DNA of 11,583 nucleotides from a candidate division WWE3 bacterium RIFOXYD1_FULL_39_9 (GCA_001773295.1 MEWG01000014.1:1-11583); one strand, 5' to 3'. Shown: positions 1-6,641, counted from the first letter of the stretch. The notes: generated from the letters alone by a model not told the origin. Translations and numbers: made by a program.

Positions 1-1
1 T

Positions 2-112
2 GGTAGAATAGGCGTTGTTGACAGAAATACCGAATCTAGTATATTTGTAAAGTTCAACAGTACTGAGAATGCTGTTGAGATCAAGGTTCCAAATGTTTAC
101 GCGATAGAGTAA
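2..112 (+). CDS. C-terminal end of an unidentified protein (partial, 5' end outside window)
   Basis: An open frame enters from the left edge and ends at TAA (110-112), giving 36 visible residues that finish in VPNVYAIE. The visible part is rich in Val and Ile with alternating polar residues, which would suit beta strands, but no family can be named from so little. The next gene starts 26 bases after the stop on the same strand, so the two are probably cotranscribed with the protease genes. A chance open frame of 36 codons at a window edge cannot be excluded, though the composition and the tight spacing favour a real gene. Confidence 0.5.
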   Translation, partial: GRIGVVDRNTESSIFVKFNSTENAVEIKVPNVYAIE

Positions 113-138
113 TATATCGCATGTTGCCGGGATAAATC

Positions 139-1356
139 ATGAACGCATTTGAAAAATTTCAACGTTTTTTAATTACCATACTTATCGCAGTTAGTTTTTT
201 TTACGGCGGTTACTACCTCGGTAAAAGAGGTTATATTGTAGAAATTCGCCAGAACCCCCCGAAAATTGAAGTTACAAATCAATACCCTGTAGATTCCAGT
301 GTTGATTTTGGTTTGTTTTGGGAAGTGTGGGACCTTGTCAGCAAAGATTACTTAGAAAGACCGGTTGACCCTCAGAAAATGGTATACGGGGCAATTTCAG
401 GAATGGTAGCTTCTCTGGGCGACCCTTATACGTCGTATTTACCACCACAGGTAAATGAGGTAGTAAGCGAGGCGTTAAACGGTTCGTATCAGGGTATTGG
501 GGCTGAGCTTGGCTTAAGAGAGGGACAGCTTATAATTGTTGCGCCGATCGACGGTTCTCCTGCAAAAGCTGTCGGTCTTAGATCAGGAGATAAAATACTT
601 GAGATCGAAGCCAAAAGTACTGTAGGTATGTCTATATCAGACGCAGTGGCGCTAATTAGAGGTGCTGCAGGTACCAAAATTAACTTAACTATCCAAACAG
701 AAGATCAAGAACCGAGAGAGTTGGCCATTGTTCGAGGAGTCATAAACATCGCAAGCGTCTCTTGGGAAAACAAAGGAGACGGAACTGCTTATATAAGAAT
801 AAACAGATTTGGCGGTGAGACAAACAATGAATGGAGTGCAGTTGTAAGTGAGTTAAACAAGGAAATGCCCGAATTAGACGCGGTCATTGTTGACGTTAGG
901 GGCAATCCGGGAGGTTATCTTCAATCATCCATTTTTATTGCTGAAGAATTTTTTAGAAATAAGCCTGTAATCTATCAAGAATCTGCGACAGGAGAGCAGA
1001 CTCCATATAACGCCAAAAGAATAGGTGCATTCACCGACGTACCGGCAGTTTTTGTATTGGTGGACGGTGGAAGCGCCTCTGCCTCAGAAATTTTAGCAGC
1101 AGCCCTAAGGGATAACATTAGTGCCAAATTGGTCGGCACGAAATCATTTGGTAAGGGAACTATTCAAGATGCTCAAGATTTTGACGACGGCTCAGGGGTC
1201 CACATTACTGTTGCAAAATGGCTTACTCCAAAGAAAATCTGGGTGCATCAAGTCGGTATAGAGCCCGATGTAGTAGTGGAACGCACTGATGATGATTACA
1301 ACAATAATCGAGATCCTCAGCTAGACAAAGCTTTAGAACTTGCACGAGGTTTTTAG
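139..1356 (+). CDS. S41-family carboxy-terminal processing protease, membrane-anchored (CtpA-like)
   Basis: This is a serine protease of the C-terminal processing family, which cleaves near the C-terminus of envelope or exported proteins. Residues 10-28 form one hydrophobic segment after a short basic N-terminus, so I place the catalytic part outside the cytoplasm. A PDZ domain spans about residues 103-190 (GIGAEL at 120, then SPAKAVGLRSGDKILEI). The catalytic core carries the family motif GGSASASEI with the probable nucleophile S314, the general base K339 in SFGKG, and Q343. The 25- and 4-residue spacings match the Ser/Lys/Gln triad of the CtpA/CtpB group. At 405 residues the length is normal. 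The start is the first ATG available, because an in-frame TAA lies one codon upstream (133-135). No strong ribosome-binding site is visible. The stop is TAG, and an HtrA-type protease follows 19 bases later, presumably in the same operon. Confidence 0.95.
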   Translation: MNAFEKFQRFLITILIAVSFFYGGYYLGKRGYIVEIRQNPPKIEVTNQYPVDSSVDFGLFWEVWDLVSKDYLERPVDPQKMVYGAISGMVASLGDPYTSYLPPQVNEVVSEALNGSYQGIGAELGLREGQLIIVAPIDGSPAKAVGLRSGDKILEIEAKSTVGMSISDAVALIRGAAGTKINLTIQTEDQEPRELAIVRGVINIASVSWENKGDGTAYIRINRFGGETNNEWSAVVSELNKEMPELDAVIVDVRGNPGGYLQSSIFIAEEFFRNKPVIYQESATGEQTPYNAKRIGAFTDVPAVFVLVDGGSASASEILAAALRDNISAKLVGTKSFGKGTIQDAQDFDDGSGVHITVAKWLTPKKIWVHQVGIEPDVVVERTDDDYNNNRDPQLDKALELARGF

Positions 1357-1375
1357 TCGTTATAAAATTTTCAAC

Positions 1376-2521
1376 ATGAAAAGTAATATTTCGAAATTTC
1401 TATTTGGTACATTTTATTTCTTCATTTTTTTATTAATTGTCTTAGTGTCGATTTTGTTGTACGGCTCATCTAAATTTTCCTTTGCTGATCTAAGTAATAG
1501 CATTAAGAACCTATTTAGCGTAGAAAGGATCCTCGACGGAAAACCCTTGATGTTAACAAAAGAAGTTGTCCAAGAAGAGTCTGTTGTCACAAACGTAGTT
1601 GAAGAGGTTTCTCCTTCTGTTGTTTCAATAATTATAAAAACATATGATTTTGATATCTTTGACGGACCATCTTCAAAGGAATCAGGCATCGGCACAGGTT
1701 TTGTTGTCGATTCAAGCGGACTTATTATTACTAACAGTCACGTAGTTGGTGACCCTGAAGGAGAGTACTCGGTTGTTACCAAGGATGGTGAAACTTATGA
1801 TGTAGATAAGATTCATTTGGATGAGGCAACCGATATAGCCATTTTAGAGATTACTGCAAGAAATTTACCGGCAGTAAAATTCGGCGATTCGGATAGTCTG
1901 AAGGTGGGTCAGAAAGCAATTGCCATTGGTAATGCGTTAGGACAATTTCAAAATACCGTTACCGTAGGTGTCGTTTCCGGAATTTCAAGACAGATTGTGG
2001 CTACGGGCGGTGCAGGTCAGCCATCAAAGATATATGAAAGCGTAATTCAGACGGACGCGGCACTAAATCCCGGTAATTCAGGAGGTCCGTTATTAGATTC
2101 ATTCGGTCAGGTTATTGGCGTAAATGTTGCCACTACTACCGGTGCCGAGAATATTAGCTTTGCTATTCCGATAAACTCAGTTAAGCCAATCCTAGAAGTT
2201 TTCTTAAGGGAAGGTAAAATAGTCAGACCTTACATGGGAGTTTATTATTCAATGATCTCCAAAGAGATTTCCAGAATTCGAGATTTACCGGAAGGTGCAT
2301 TTGTATCCAGAGTAGTAGCAGACTCGCCAGCAATGCAGGCCGGTATCAAAAGAGGGGACATATTAGTTGAAGTTGAAGGTCAACCGCTTTCATCCGAGAG
2401 GTCCCTGATCTCAGCACTCTCCAAATTTAAGGTAGGGGACACTATTAAAATTAAAATAGATAGAAATGGCTCAGAAGTGATTTTATCAGTAACTTTAGGT
2501 GAGGTTCCGTCCGAAGAGTAA
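1376..2521 (+). CDS. HtrA/Deg-family trypsin-like serine protease with one PDZ domain
   Basis: This is an envelope quality-control protease that binds and degrades misfolded exported proteins. A hydrophobic anchor at about residues 7-30 is followed by a low-complexity linker and a trypsin-like domain. The catalytic triad is complete: H122 in TNSHVVGD, D153 in ATDIAILE, and S235 in NPGNSGGPL. One PDZ domain covers about residues 280-375 (PYMGVYY, then SPAMQAGIKRGDILVEVEG). I chose ATG 1376 (381 residues), 19 bases after the previous stop. A TTG at 1340 in the same frame would add 12 residues and overlap the upstream gene, and it looks less likely because the anchor begins naturally after the ATG. 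There is no visible Shine-Dalgarno sequence. Pairing with the S41 protease upstream suggests a joint role in surface proteolysis. The TAA stop abuts the stop codon of the convergent prfA. Confidence 0.95.
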   Translation: MKSNISKFLFGTFYFFIFLLIVLVSILLYGSSKFSFADLSNSIKNLFSVERILDGKPLMLTKEVVQEESVVTNVVEEVSPSVVSIIIKTYDFDIFDGPSSKESGIGTGFVVDSSGLIITNSHVVGDPEGEYSVVTKDGETYDVDKIHLDEATDIAILEITARNLPAVKFGDSDSLKVGQKAIAIGNALGQFQNTVTVGVVSGISRQIVATGGAGQPSKIYESVIQTDAALNPGNSGGPLLDSFGQVIGVNVATTTGAENISFAIPINSVKPILEVFLREGKIVRPYMGVYYSMISKEISRIRDLPEGAFVSRVVADSPAMQAGIKRGDILVEVEGQPLSSERSLISALSKFKVGDTIKIKIDRNGSEVILSVTLGEVPSEE

Positions 2522-3523
2522 TTATTCGGTCACTTCGTCTAAAGTGCCGTTAGCTGATAGAGCGGTAGCGTCAATCTTTGAACAATCCTCTAAAATTTCG
2601 TCAATACCTCCGTTCATGATAAGTTCTATACCGTGCCAGTTTGTATTAATTCTGTGGTCAGTTACTCGGCTTTGGGGATAGTTGTATGTCCTAATCTTTT
2701 CGCTTCTGTCGCCAGAACCTACCTGATTCATTCTAAGTTCAGAGATGCTTTTAACCTGCTGTTCAACCATTAACGTATATAATTTAGAGTAAAGAATTCC
2801 TAAGGCTTTATCTCTGTTTTTACCTTGTGAGCGCTCTTCCTGACACTCAATAATTATCTGAGTGGGCAAGTGTATTAGTCTAACAGCTGTAGAAACTTTA
2901 TTTACGTTTTGACCGCCATGGCCGCCCGCGCGGAAGAATTCCCATTTTAATTCCTCGGGTTTTATCTCAATATCAACTTTTTTAAGCTCAGACAGAACCG
3001 CTACAGTAGCAGTAGAAGTGTGGATCCTACCTCCTGATTCAGTGGAAGGAATTCGTTGAACGCGGTGAACGCCAGACTCATTCTTTAACAGTCTGTAGAC
3101 ATCTTTACCTTTGACCTCTATTGATAAGGTCTTCAGACCGCCGACTTCGTTTTCTGATCTAAAGACTTCGGAAATTTTCCAACCTTTCGTTTCTGCAAAG
3201 CGCGAGTACATCCTATACAGATCTCCAGCGAATAAACCGGCTTCATCTCCACCGGTTCCTGATCTAATTTCCAGAATTACCATGTTAGGGTTAATTGCTG
3301 GTCCAGACTCGTCAGACACAGCTGAAGTCGAATCTCCGCCGTTTTCTAATGAGGATAGAGCTGACTCAAGGTCTTTCTTTTGTTTGTTTAACAAATCAAT
3401 TTCCTCTTCGATTAAGGTCTTTATATCTGAATTTTCTTCAGTGGATAGTAATTGTCTGTTTTTCTCAATTTCCGTTTGCAGGCGGGTAATCTCATTTTGT
3501 AAGTAGTGTTTACTTTCGTCCAT
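2522..3523 (-). CDS. prfA: Peptide chain release factor 1
   Basis: Release factor 1 recognises UAA and UAG stop codons and triggers release of the finished polypeptide on the ribosome. The peptidyl-hydrolase motif GGQ is at residues 203-205 within RAGGHGGQNVNK. The stop-codon recognition loop is at 159-161 in HRVQRIPSTESGGRIHTS, where the tripeptide reads PST rather than the common PAT or PVT. It still fits the PxT pattern that separates RF1 from RF2 (SPF). The protein is 333 residues from ATG 3523, about 27 shorter than the E. coli enzyme. Most of the loss is in the coiled N-terminal domain before the first conserved block (RSGTGGDEAGLFAGDLYRMY). A TTG at 3559 would add 12 residues but has no better ribosome-binding site. 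The gene lies 48 bases after rpmE, and their shared promoter is upstream of rpmE. No prmC follows. Confidence 0.95.
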   Translation of the reverse strand: MDESKHYLQNEITRLQTEIEKNRQLLSTEENSDIKTLIEEEIDLLNKQKKDLESALSSLENGGDSTSAVSDESGPAINPNMVILEIRSGTGGDEAGLFAGDLYRMYSRFAETKGWKISEVFRSENEVGGLKTLSIEVKGKDVYRLLKNESGVHRVQRIPSTESGGRIHTSTATVAVLSELKKVDIEIKPEELKWEFFRAGGHGGQNVNKVSTAVRLIHLPTQIIIECQEERSQGKNRDKALGILYSKLYTLMVEQQVKSISELRMNQVGSGDRSEKIRTYNYPQSRVTDHRINTNWHGIELIMNGGIDEILEDCSKIDATALSANGTLDEVTE

Positions 3524-3571
3524 ATAATATATTTTGCTGGAAAAATCAAAAAATCTCAAAAAGGGGAGGAT

Positions 3572-3934
3572 CTACGCTTGTTCTTTGTCGGCCTCAGTTT
3601 CTACTACTGCGGTATCTTCCTCTTTCATCTGTTTCATTAGTTCTTTAAGTGTAAGAGGAGTAGTTGACTTAGGTTCTTCGGTTTTTTTAACCTTTTTGCT
3701 CTTTGAAGCTTCGTGTTTCTGTTTTGTAGCTTCAATTTGAATGGCTTTTTTTCTGAATTTATCAACTCTACCTTCGGTGTCAACAAACTTCTGTTGACCT
3801 GTAAAGAAAGGATGGCAATTACTGCAAATATCTACCTGTATTGTAGGTAGTGTAGAGATAGTTGTGAACTTGTTGCCACAGACACAAGTTACAATTGCTT
3901 CCTTATTAACATTTGGGTGTATACCTTTTTTCAT
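3572..3934 (-). CDS. rpmE: 50S ribosomal protein L31, zinc-binding form with a long C-terminal extension
   Basis: L31 sits at the central protuberance of the large subunit and helps bridge it to the small subunit. Residues 1-65 are a canonical L31: MKKGIHPNV, the zinc ligands C17 and C19 (CVCG) and C37 and C40 (CSNCHPFFTG), then the GRVDKF block. Such proteins are usually 66-90 residues, but this one is 120. The extra 55 or so residues are Lys-rich (KQKHEASKSKKVKKTE) and then acidic toward the end (about 100-119), so probably disordered. The gene order rpmE then prfA is common in bacteria. A promoter with a short leader lies just upstream (3952-3980). There is no Shine-Dalgarno sequence in front of the ATG. 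The stop is TAG. Confidence 0.95.
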   Translation of the reverse strand: MKKGIHPNVNKEAIVTCVCGNKFTTISTLPTIQVDICSNCHPFFTGQQKFVDTEGRVDKFRKKAIQIEATKQKHEASKSKKVKKTEEPKSTTPLTLKELMKQMKEEDTAVVETEADKEQA

Positions 3935-3951
3935 AGCTTGGAACAGTGGGT

Positions 3952-3980
3952 AGTATAGCAGTTTATAGTGACGTAGACAA
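3952..3980 (-). promoter_or_regulatory. Sigma-70-type promoter for rpmE-prfA
   Basis: Read on the minus strand, a -35 element TTGTCT (3975-3980) is followed by a 17-base spacer and a -10 element TATACT (3952-3957) preceded by TGC, which is an extended -10. The predicted start of transcription is near 3945, only about 11 bases before the rpmE ATG at 3934. The element occupies nearly all of the 48-base gap between the transporter gene stop and rpmE. This suggests that rpmE-prfA is expressed independently of hisS. Spacing and hexamers are read directly; activity is inferred. Confidence 0.7.
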
Positions 3981-3982
3981 GC

Positions 3983-5005
3983 TTAAATCCGATGTGCTTT
4001 GGATCGCTTTTTGTGCAGGTGATACGAACTTTCCGCTATTATAACCCCTACAGCGATGATTGCGCCTCCGATCAGAGCATACTTTGTAGGTAATTCGCCC
4101 AACAACATGTAGGCAAAAGGCAGTGTAAACACCGCTTGAAGATAACCGAGGATTGCCGTATCAGACACCGTGACCTTTGTGAGCGACCATTCAAATAGGA
4201 AATATGCCGCTATAGAGGACAGAAGCACCATATACATCAGCCCAAATACCGCAGTTTTATCTAAAAACATCAAACTATACTCAACTTTACCAAATACATT
4301 CAGGTTCTCCAGAAGAGCTAGAGGTATGAGCGTTGCCATTCCCACAAAGAATGAGAGCGACATTAACAAGACCGGCGGGTACTTTTTGGTCATCGGTTTC
4401 ATATGTAGAAAGTGGAGGCCTTTTTTAATTGTAGGAGTGACTTCCCCCATGCTGATTTTTGACCAAATGATATAAAGTAGAAATGCCAAAGTATAAAGTA
4501 TTGCAAGCACGTTGCCATAAACTCGTAAAAGTGGATCCACGTTACTGCCGTTGCCGTTTAAGATAGGCTCTACAGTTACGAAGAGTGTACCAAGTGAAGC
4601 AAGAATTATGCCAAATTTGATACCAGTATTAAATTTATCGTTAAAAAGGTAATGACCGGCCGCCATAGATAGTAATGGACCCAAAAGACTAATTAAGGCA
4701 AAATCTATGGCCGTAGTATAGTTCAGGCCCAAGAAAATTAGAGCAAGGCTTGTTTGCGAAAAAACACCCAAAATAAAAATCTTAAAGTAATCTTGTTTGT
4801 TAATCTTTTGTTTTTTAAGCTCGATAAGAAGCAAGGGTAAAATAATTATGCATACTGCCAGAAAACGTAAGAACAAAAACGTAAAAGGGGGGAGATAATT
4901 TAATGTAAGCTTGATTACCGGACCTGCCGCAGCCCAGATTAGATATACAAGTATTAATCCGGAAAACCCGATATAAAATTCGGGAGGCAGTTTTTTCATT
5001 CTCAT
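3983..5005 (-). CDS. DMT-superfamily transporter with two EamA repeats
   Basis: This is an integral membrane protein of the drug/metabolite transporter type, with about ten hydrophobic segments across 340 residues. The first EamA repeat covers about residues 10-150 (starting YLIWAAAGPVIK, with the typical LLGPLLSMAAGHYLFNDKF segment) and the second about 165-330 (LFEWSLTKVTVSDTAILGYLQ, cut here; LPTKYALIGGAIIAVGV). Between them is a basic loop of about 30 residues (KKGLHFLHMKPMTKKYPP), longer than usual. The C-terminus is basic (LHKKRSKAHRI), as expected for a cytoplasmic end. The substrate cannot be told from sequence; family members export amino acids, nucleosides or small metabolites. The start is the ATG at 5005, and a second ATG two codons on (4999) is equally possible. 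The gene follows hisS by 17 bases with no ribosome-binding site, so it is probably cotranscribed with hisS. Confidence 0.9.
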   Translation of the reverse strand: MRMKKLPPEFYIGFSGLILVYLIWAAAGPVIKLTLNYLPPFTFLFLRFLAVCIIILPLLLIELKKQKINKQDYFKIFILGVFSQTSLALIFLGLNYTTAIDFALISLLGPLLSMAAGHYLFNDKFNTGIKFGIILASLGTLFVTVEPILNGNGSNVDPLLRVYGNVLAILYTLAFLLYIIWSKISMGEVTPTIKKGLHFLHMKPMTKKYPPVLLMSLSFFVGMATLIPLALLENLNVFGKVEYSLMFLDKTAVFGLMYMVLLSSIAAYFLFEWSLTKVTVSDTAILGYLQAVFTLPFAYMLLGELPTKYALIGGAIIAVGVIIAESSYHLHKKRSKAHRI

Positions 5006-5022
5006 TGGTTAATGATATTCAT

Positions 5023-6339
5023 TTATGCGAGTTGTTTCAAGAACTCGTTGTATTCCACAGTGGTTTGTTCCGCAGTTTTAAGGTTTTTAATCGTTACTTT
5101 TTTGTTACTGATCTCATCTTCACCGGCAATTATTGCAAATTTGTAGCCCTTTTTATCAGCATACTTTAGCTGTTTATCCAGTTTTGAACTTGTTTGAAGC
5201 CATGTGTCGGTATTTTTACCTGCATTTCTTAGCAATGTGCCTATTTTTAGCGAGTATTCAAGATATTTAGTGTCTTCGCCGGGCCACACTGTCACAAAAT
5301 ATTCGGTTTTACTGCCAAGTTCAGGTAATAAGTTCCAGTTTTTAAGAAATTCCAGAAGTGTCCAGTCTCCCATAGCGAAACCGGTTGCCACTAACTCAAG
5401 ATTGCCAAATATCTCAATTAATTTATCGAATCTTTCGCCTCCAAAAAGGGAACGTCTGTTCTTTGTGTTTTTATCAAAAACTTCATAAACAAGCCCGTCA
5501 CTGTAATCAAATCCCCTAATGATACCGGGGTCGAAAACACAGTACTCATTAATTTTTGCATCATCAATCATTTTTCTAAGGTTGACTAGATTTAAGTAAC
5601 CGGCATTTTCAGAAAGAATTTCCTGAGGAATAATTTGCGATAGTTCATTAAATTCGCAGAACATAAATTTGTTTATTAAGTCTGCCTGATCTGATGTGAG
5701 ACCTAGTTTTTCACATCCCTCAATAAATGCTTCAGGGGTTAACTTCTTTCTTTTATCCATTAATCTTCTAGTTTGCACTGCCAGTTCGTCGTCCAGTTTA
5801 AGCGTGTCTAACAAGAGAGCATTAATCAACTTACGATCGCTGTACTTAAGTTCAAACATTGTCGAATTCGCGCCAAACTCTTTCATGAGATCTATCACAA
5901 GATTAAAAATCTCAAAATCAGCCGAAATTTCATTAACACCGAAAATGTTTGCTTCCAGTTGATAAAACTCGCGTCCGCGTCCCATTTGCGGTCTTTCGTA
6001 TCTCCAGTTGTTGCCGATCATAAACCACTTAATTGGTTTTTGAAGCTGGTTAAACTTTTGAGCAATCATTCTAACTGTTCCCGGAGTTAGCTCGGGTCTG
6101 ATAGCTAAACTTCTTCCACCTTGGTCTACAAAAGAAAATAACTGTGTTTTAACTATTTCCTCGCCGGTCTTAGCCGCAAAAATTTCCAGAGGTTCAAGAA
6201 TAGGGAAGTCGTATTCTTCATAACCATATCTAACACAAACCCTTTTCCATGCGTCAAAAATGTAGTTTCTGATACGCATTTCTTCTGGGTAAAAATCCCT
6301 GGCACCTATATATGGTTGTGTTGACAGTATTTCCTTCAT
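5023..6339 (-). CDS. hisS: Histidyl-tRNA synthetase, divergent active-site motifs
   Basis: This class II synthetase attaches histidine to tRNA-His in the cytoplasm. It has 438 residues, close to the usual 420-430. Motif 2 is recognisable in NNWRYERPQMGRGREFYQL (R113, E115). The histidine-binding RPELTPG (E83) and the HisRS-specific RGFDYSDGLVYEVFD (R275) are present, followed by SLFGGERFDKLIEIFG. A C-terminal anticodon-binding domain spans about 345-435 (VTVWPGEDTKYLEYSLKIG, then GYKFAIIAGEDEI). Two features are unusual. The second Tyr of the usual RGLDYY is Ser (S280), and motif 3 reads GFAMGDWTLLEF, so the usual Gly-x-Glu-Arg arginine position is Thr (T327). The rest of the fold looks intact, so I keep the assignment. 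I believe a HisRS subgroup shares this motif 3 form but cannot verify it here. Its promoter places the ATG almost at the transcript's 5' end. Confidence 0.93.
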   Translation of the reverse strand: MKEILSTQPYIGARDFYPEEMRIRNYIFDAWKRVCVRYGYEEYDFPILEPLEIFAAKTGEEIVKTQLFSFVDQGGRSLAIRPELTPGTVRMIAQKFNQLQKPIKWFMIGNNWRYERPQMGRGREFYQLEANIFGVNEISADFEIFNLVIDLMKEFGANSTMFELKYSDRKLINALLLDTLKLDDELAVQTRRLMDKRKKLTPEAFIEGCEKLGLTSDQADLINKFMFCEFNELSQIIPQEILSENAGYLNLVNLRKMIDDAKINEYCVFDPGIIRGFDYSDGLVYEVFDKNTKNRRSLFGGERFDKLIEIFGNLELVATGFAMGDWTLLEFLKNWNLLPELGSKTEYFVTVWPGEDTKYLEYSLKIGTLLRNAGKNTDTWLQTSSKLDKQLKYADKKGYKFAIIAGEDEISNKKVTIKNLKTAEQTTVEYNEFLKQLA

Positions 6340-6348
6340 ACGTAGATC

Positions 6349-6379
6349 ATTATATCAATTTATTTGGCAAAGCAGTCAA
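6349..6379 (-). promoter_or_regulatory. Promoter of hisS and the downstream transporter gene, nearly leaderless
   Basis: On the minus strand a -35 element TTGACT (6374-6379) and a perfect -10 element TATAAT (6349-6354) are separated by 19 bases. The -10 is extended by TGA, which can compensate for the long spacer. Transcription would start near 6342, two or three bases before the hisS ATG (6339), giving an essentially leaderless mRNA. This fits the absence of any Shine-Dalgarno sequence at hisS. Confidence 0.75.
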
Positions 6380-6403
6380 TTGTCGTCCAGTATTCTCGGA
6401 GTA

Positions 6404-6432
6404 TTGACTTGTAAAATAATCTTTGTTATTAA
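6404..6432 (+). promoter_or_regulatory. Plus-strand promoter diverging from hisS
   Basis: A -35 element TTGACT (6404-6409), a 17-base spacer and a -10 element TATTAA (6427-6432) preceded by TGT (extended -10) predict a start near 6439. The transcript would run into the structured region and stop at the terminator at 6616-6641. The -35 hexamer plus the preceding base forms a perfect 7-bp inverted repeat with the hisS -35 (AGTCAAT 6374-6380, ATTGACT 6403-6409). Confidence 0.6.
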
Positions 6433-6443
6433 TAGTTATCTAT

Positions 6444-6581
6444 ATGGCAAATTTAACTAAGCCCTCTAACTTAATATGCTCATTGCAGGCTACCGATAAG
6501 GCGGCCCTTAAGCGTTTTAATACAATGAGATATATTTTGGTACATTTTTGGTTCGGGGGTTCAGGAGGATTTGTCTTGTAG
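6444..6581 (+). CDS. Possible 45-residue small protein within the structured RNA
   Basis: An ATG at 6444 opens a 45-codon frame ending at TAG (6579-6581). It lies about 5 bases after the predicted transcript start, which matches the near-leaderless arrangement at hisS. The product starts MANLTKPSNLICSLQATDK and ends with a hydrophobic, Gly-rich segment (YILVHFWFGGSGGFVL) that might insert in a membrane. I recognise no family and see no run of one amino acid as in classical attenuator leader peptides. The start and stop codons both fall in or next to the closing stem of the RNA fold. A chance open frame of this length is quite possible. Confidence 0.22.
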   Translation: MANLTKPSNLICSLQATDKAALKRFNTMRYILVHFWFGGSGGFVL

Positions 6582-6615
6582 TAAATTAAGAAATATAGCT
6601 TCGTAGATTACAAGC

Positions 6616-6641
6616 AACCTCCTGATAACAGGAGGTTTTTT
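6616..6641 (+). terminator. Intrinsic terminator, perfect 9-bp stem with T run
   Basis: AACCTCCTG (6616-6624) and CAGGAGGTT (6629-6637) form a perfect 9-bp stem with an ATAA loop, and a run of six T residues (6636-6641) overlaps and follows the 3' arm. There is no matching T run for the minus strand. The 5' arm can also pair with TCAGGAGG at 6561-6568, which would melt the terminator; see findings. Confidence 0.88.

Larger units (their letters stand above)
6439..6641 (+). ncRNA. Candidate structured RNA (about 200 nt) or cis-regulatory leader
   Basis: This stretch lies between a plausible promoter and a strong intrinsic terminator and can fold with its ends paired. CTATAT (6440-6445) pairs with ATATAG (6593-6598). 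AATTTA plus CTA (6450-6459, one bulged A) pairs with TAGTAAATT (6579-6587). An inner stem joins CTCATTG (6479-6485) to CAATGAG (6523-6529) and extends through AATAT (6473-6477) to ATATT (6532-6536). Between the closing and inner stems the 3' side is a long mostly unpaired stretch (6537-6578). The overall shape, a closing stem with an asymmetric bubble and an apical stem, loosely recalls 6S RNA, but I see no conserved 6S sequence. I also find no SRP, tmRNA, RNase P, T-box or tRNA signature. It could instead be an attenuator of the downstream 559-residue gene, or the mRNA of a small protein (6444-6581). Confidence 0.45.

Noticed and set aside
1340..1376. Longer htrA starting at TTG 1340 within the upstream gene
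   Set aside because: ATG 1376 directly precedes a normal basic and hydrophobic anchor; the TTG start would overlap the S41 gene with no supporting site.
3523..3559. Longer prfA starting at TTG 3559
   Set aside because: The 12 extra residues (MRFFDFSSKIYY) do not look like release factor, and there is no ribosome-binding site. ATG 3523 starts the expected coiled N-domain.
6439..6641. tmRNA, SRP RNA, RNase P RNA, T-box or tRNA
   Set aside because: There is no tRNA-like acceptor or T-arm, no GGAAG-type SRP hairpin, no RNase P core sequences and no T-box sequence. GGTTCGGGGGTTC near 6550 lacks a T-arm stem.
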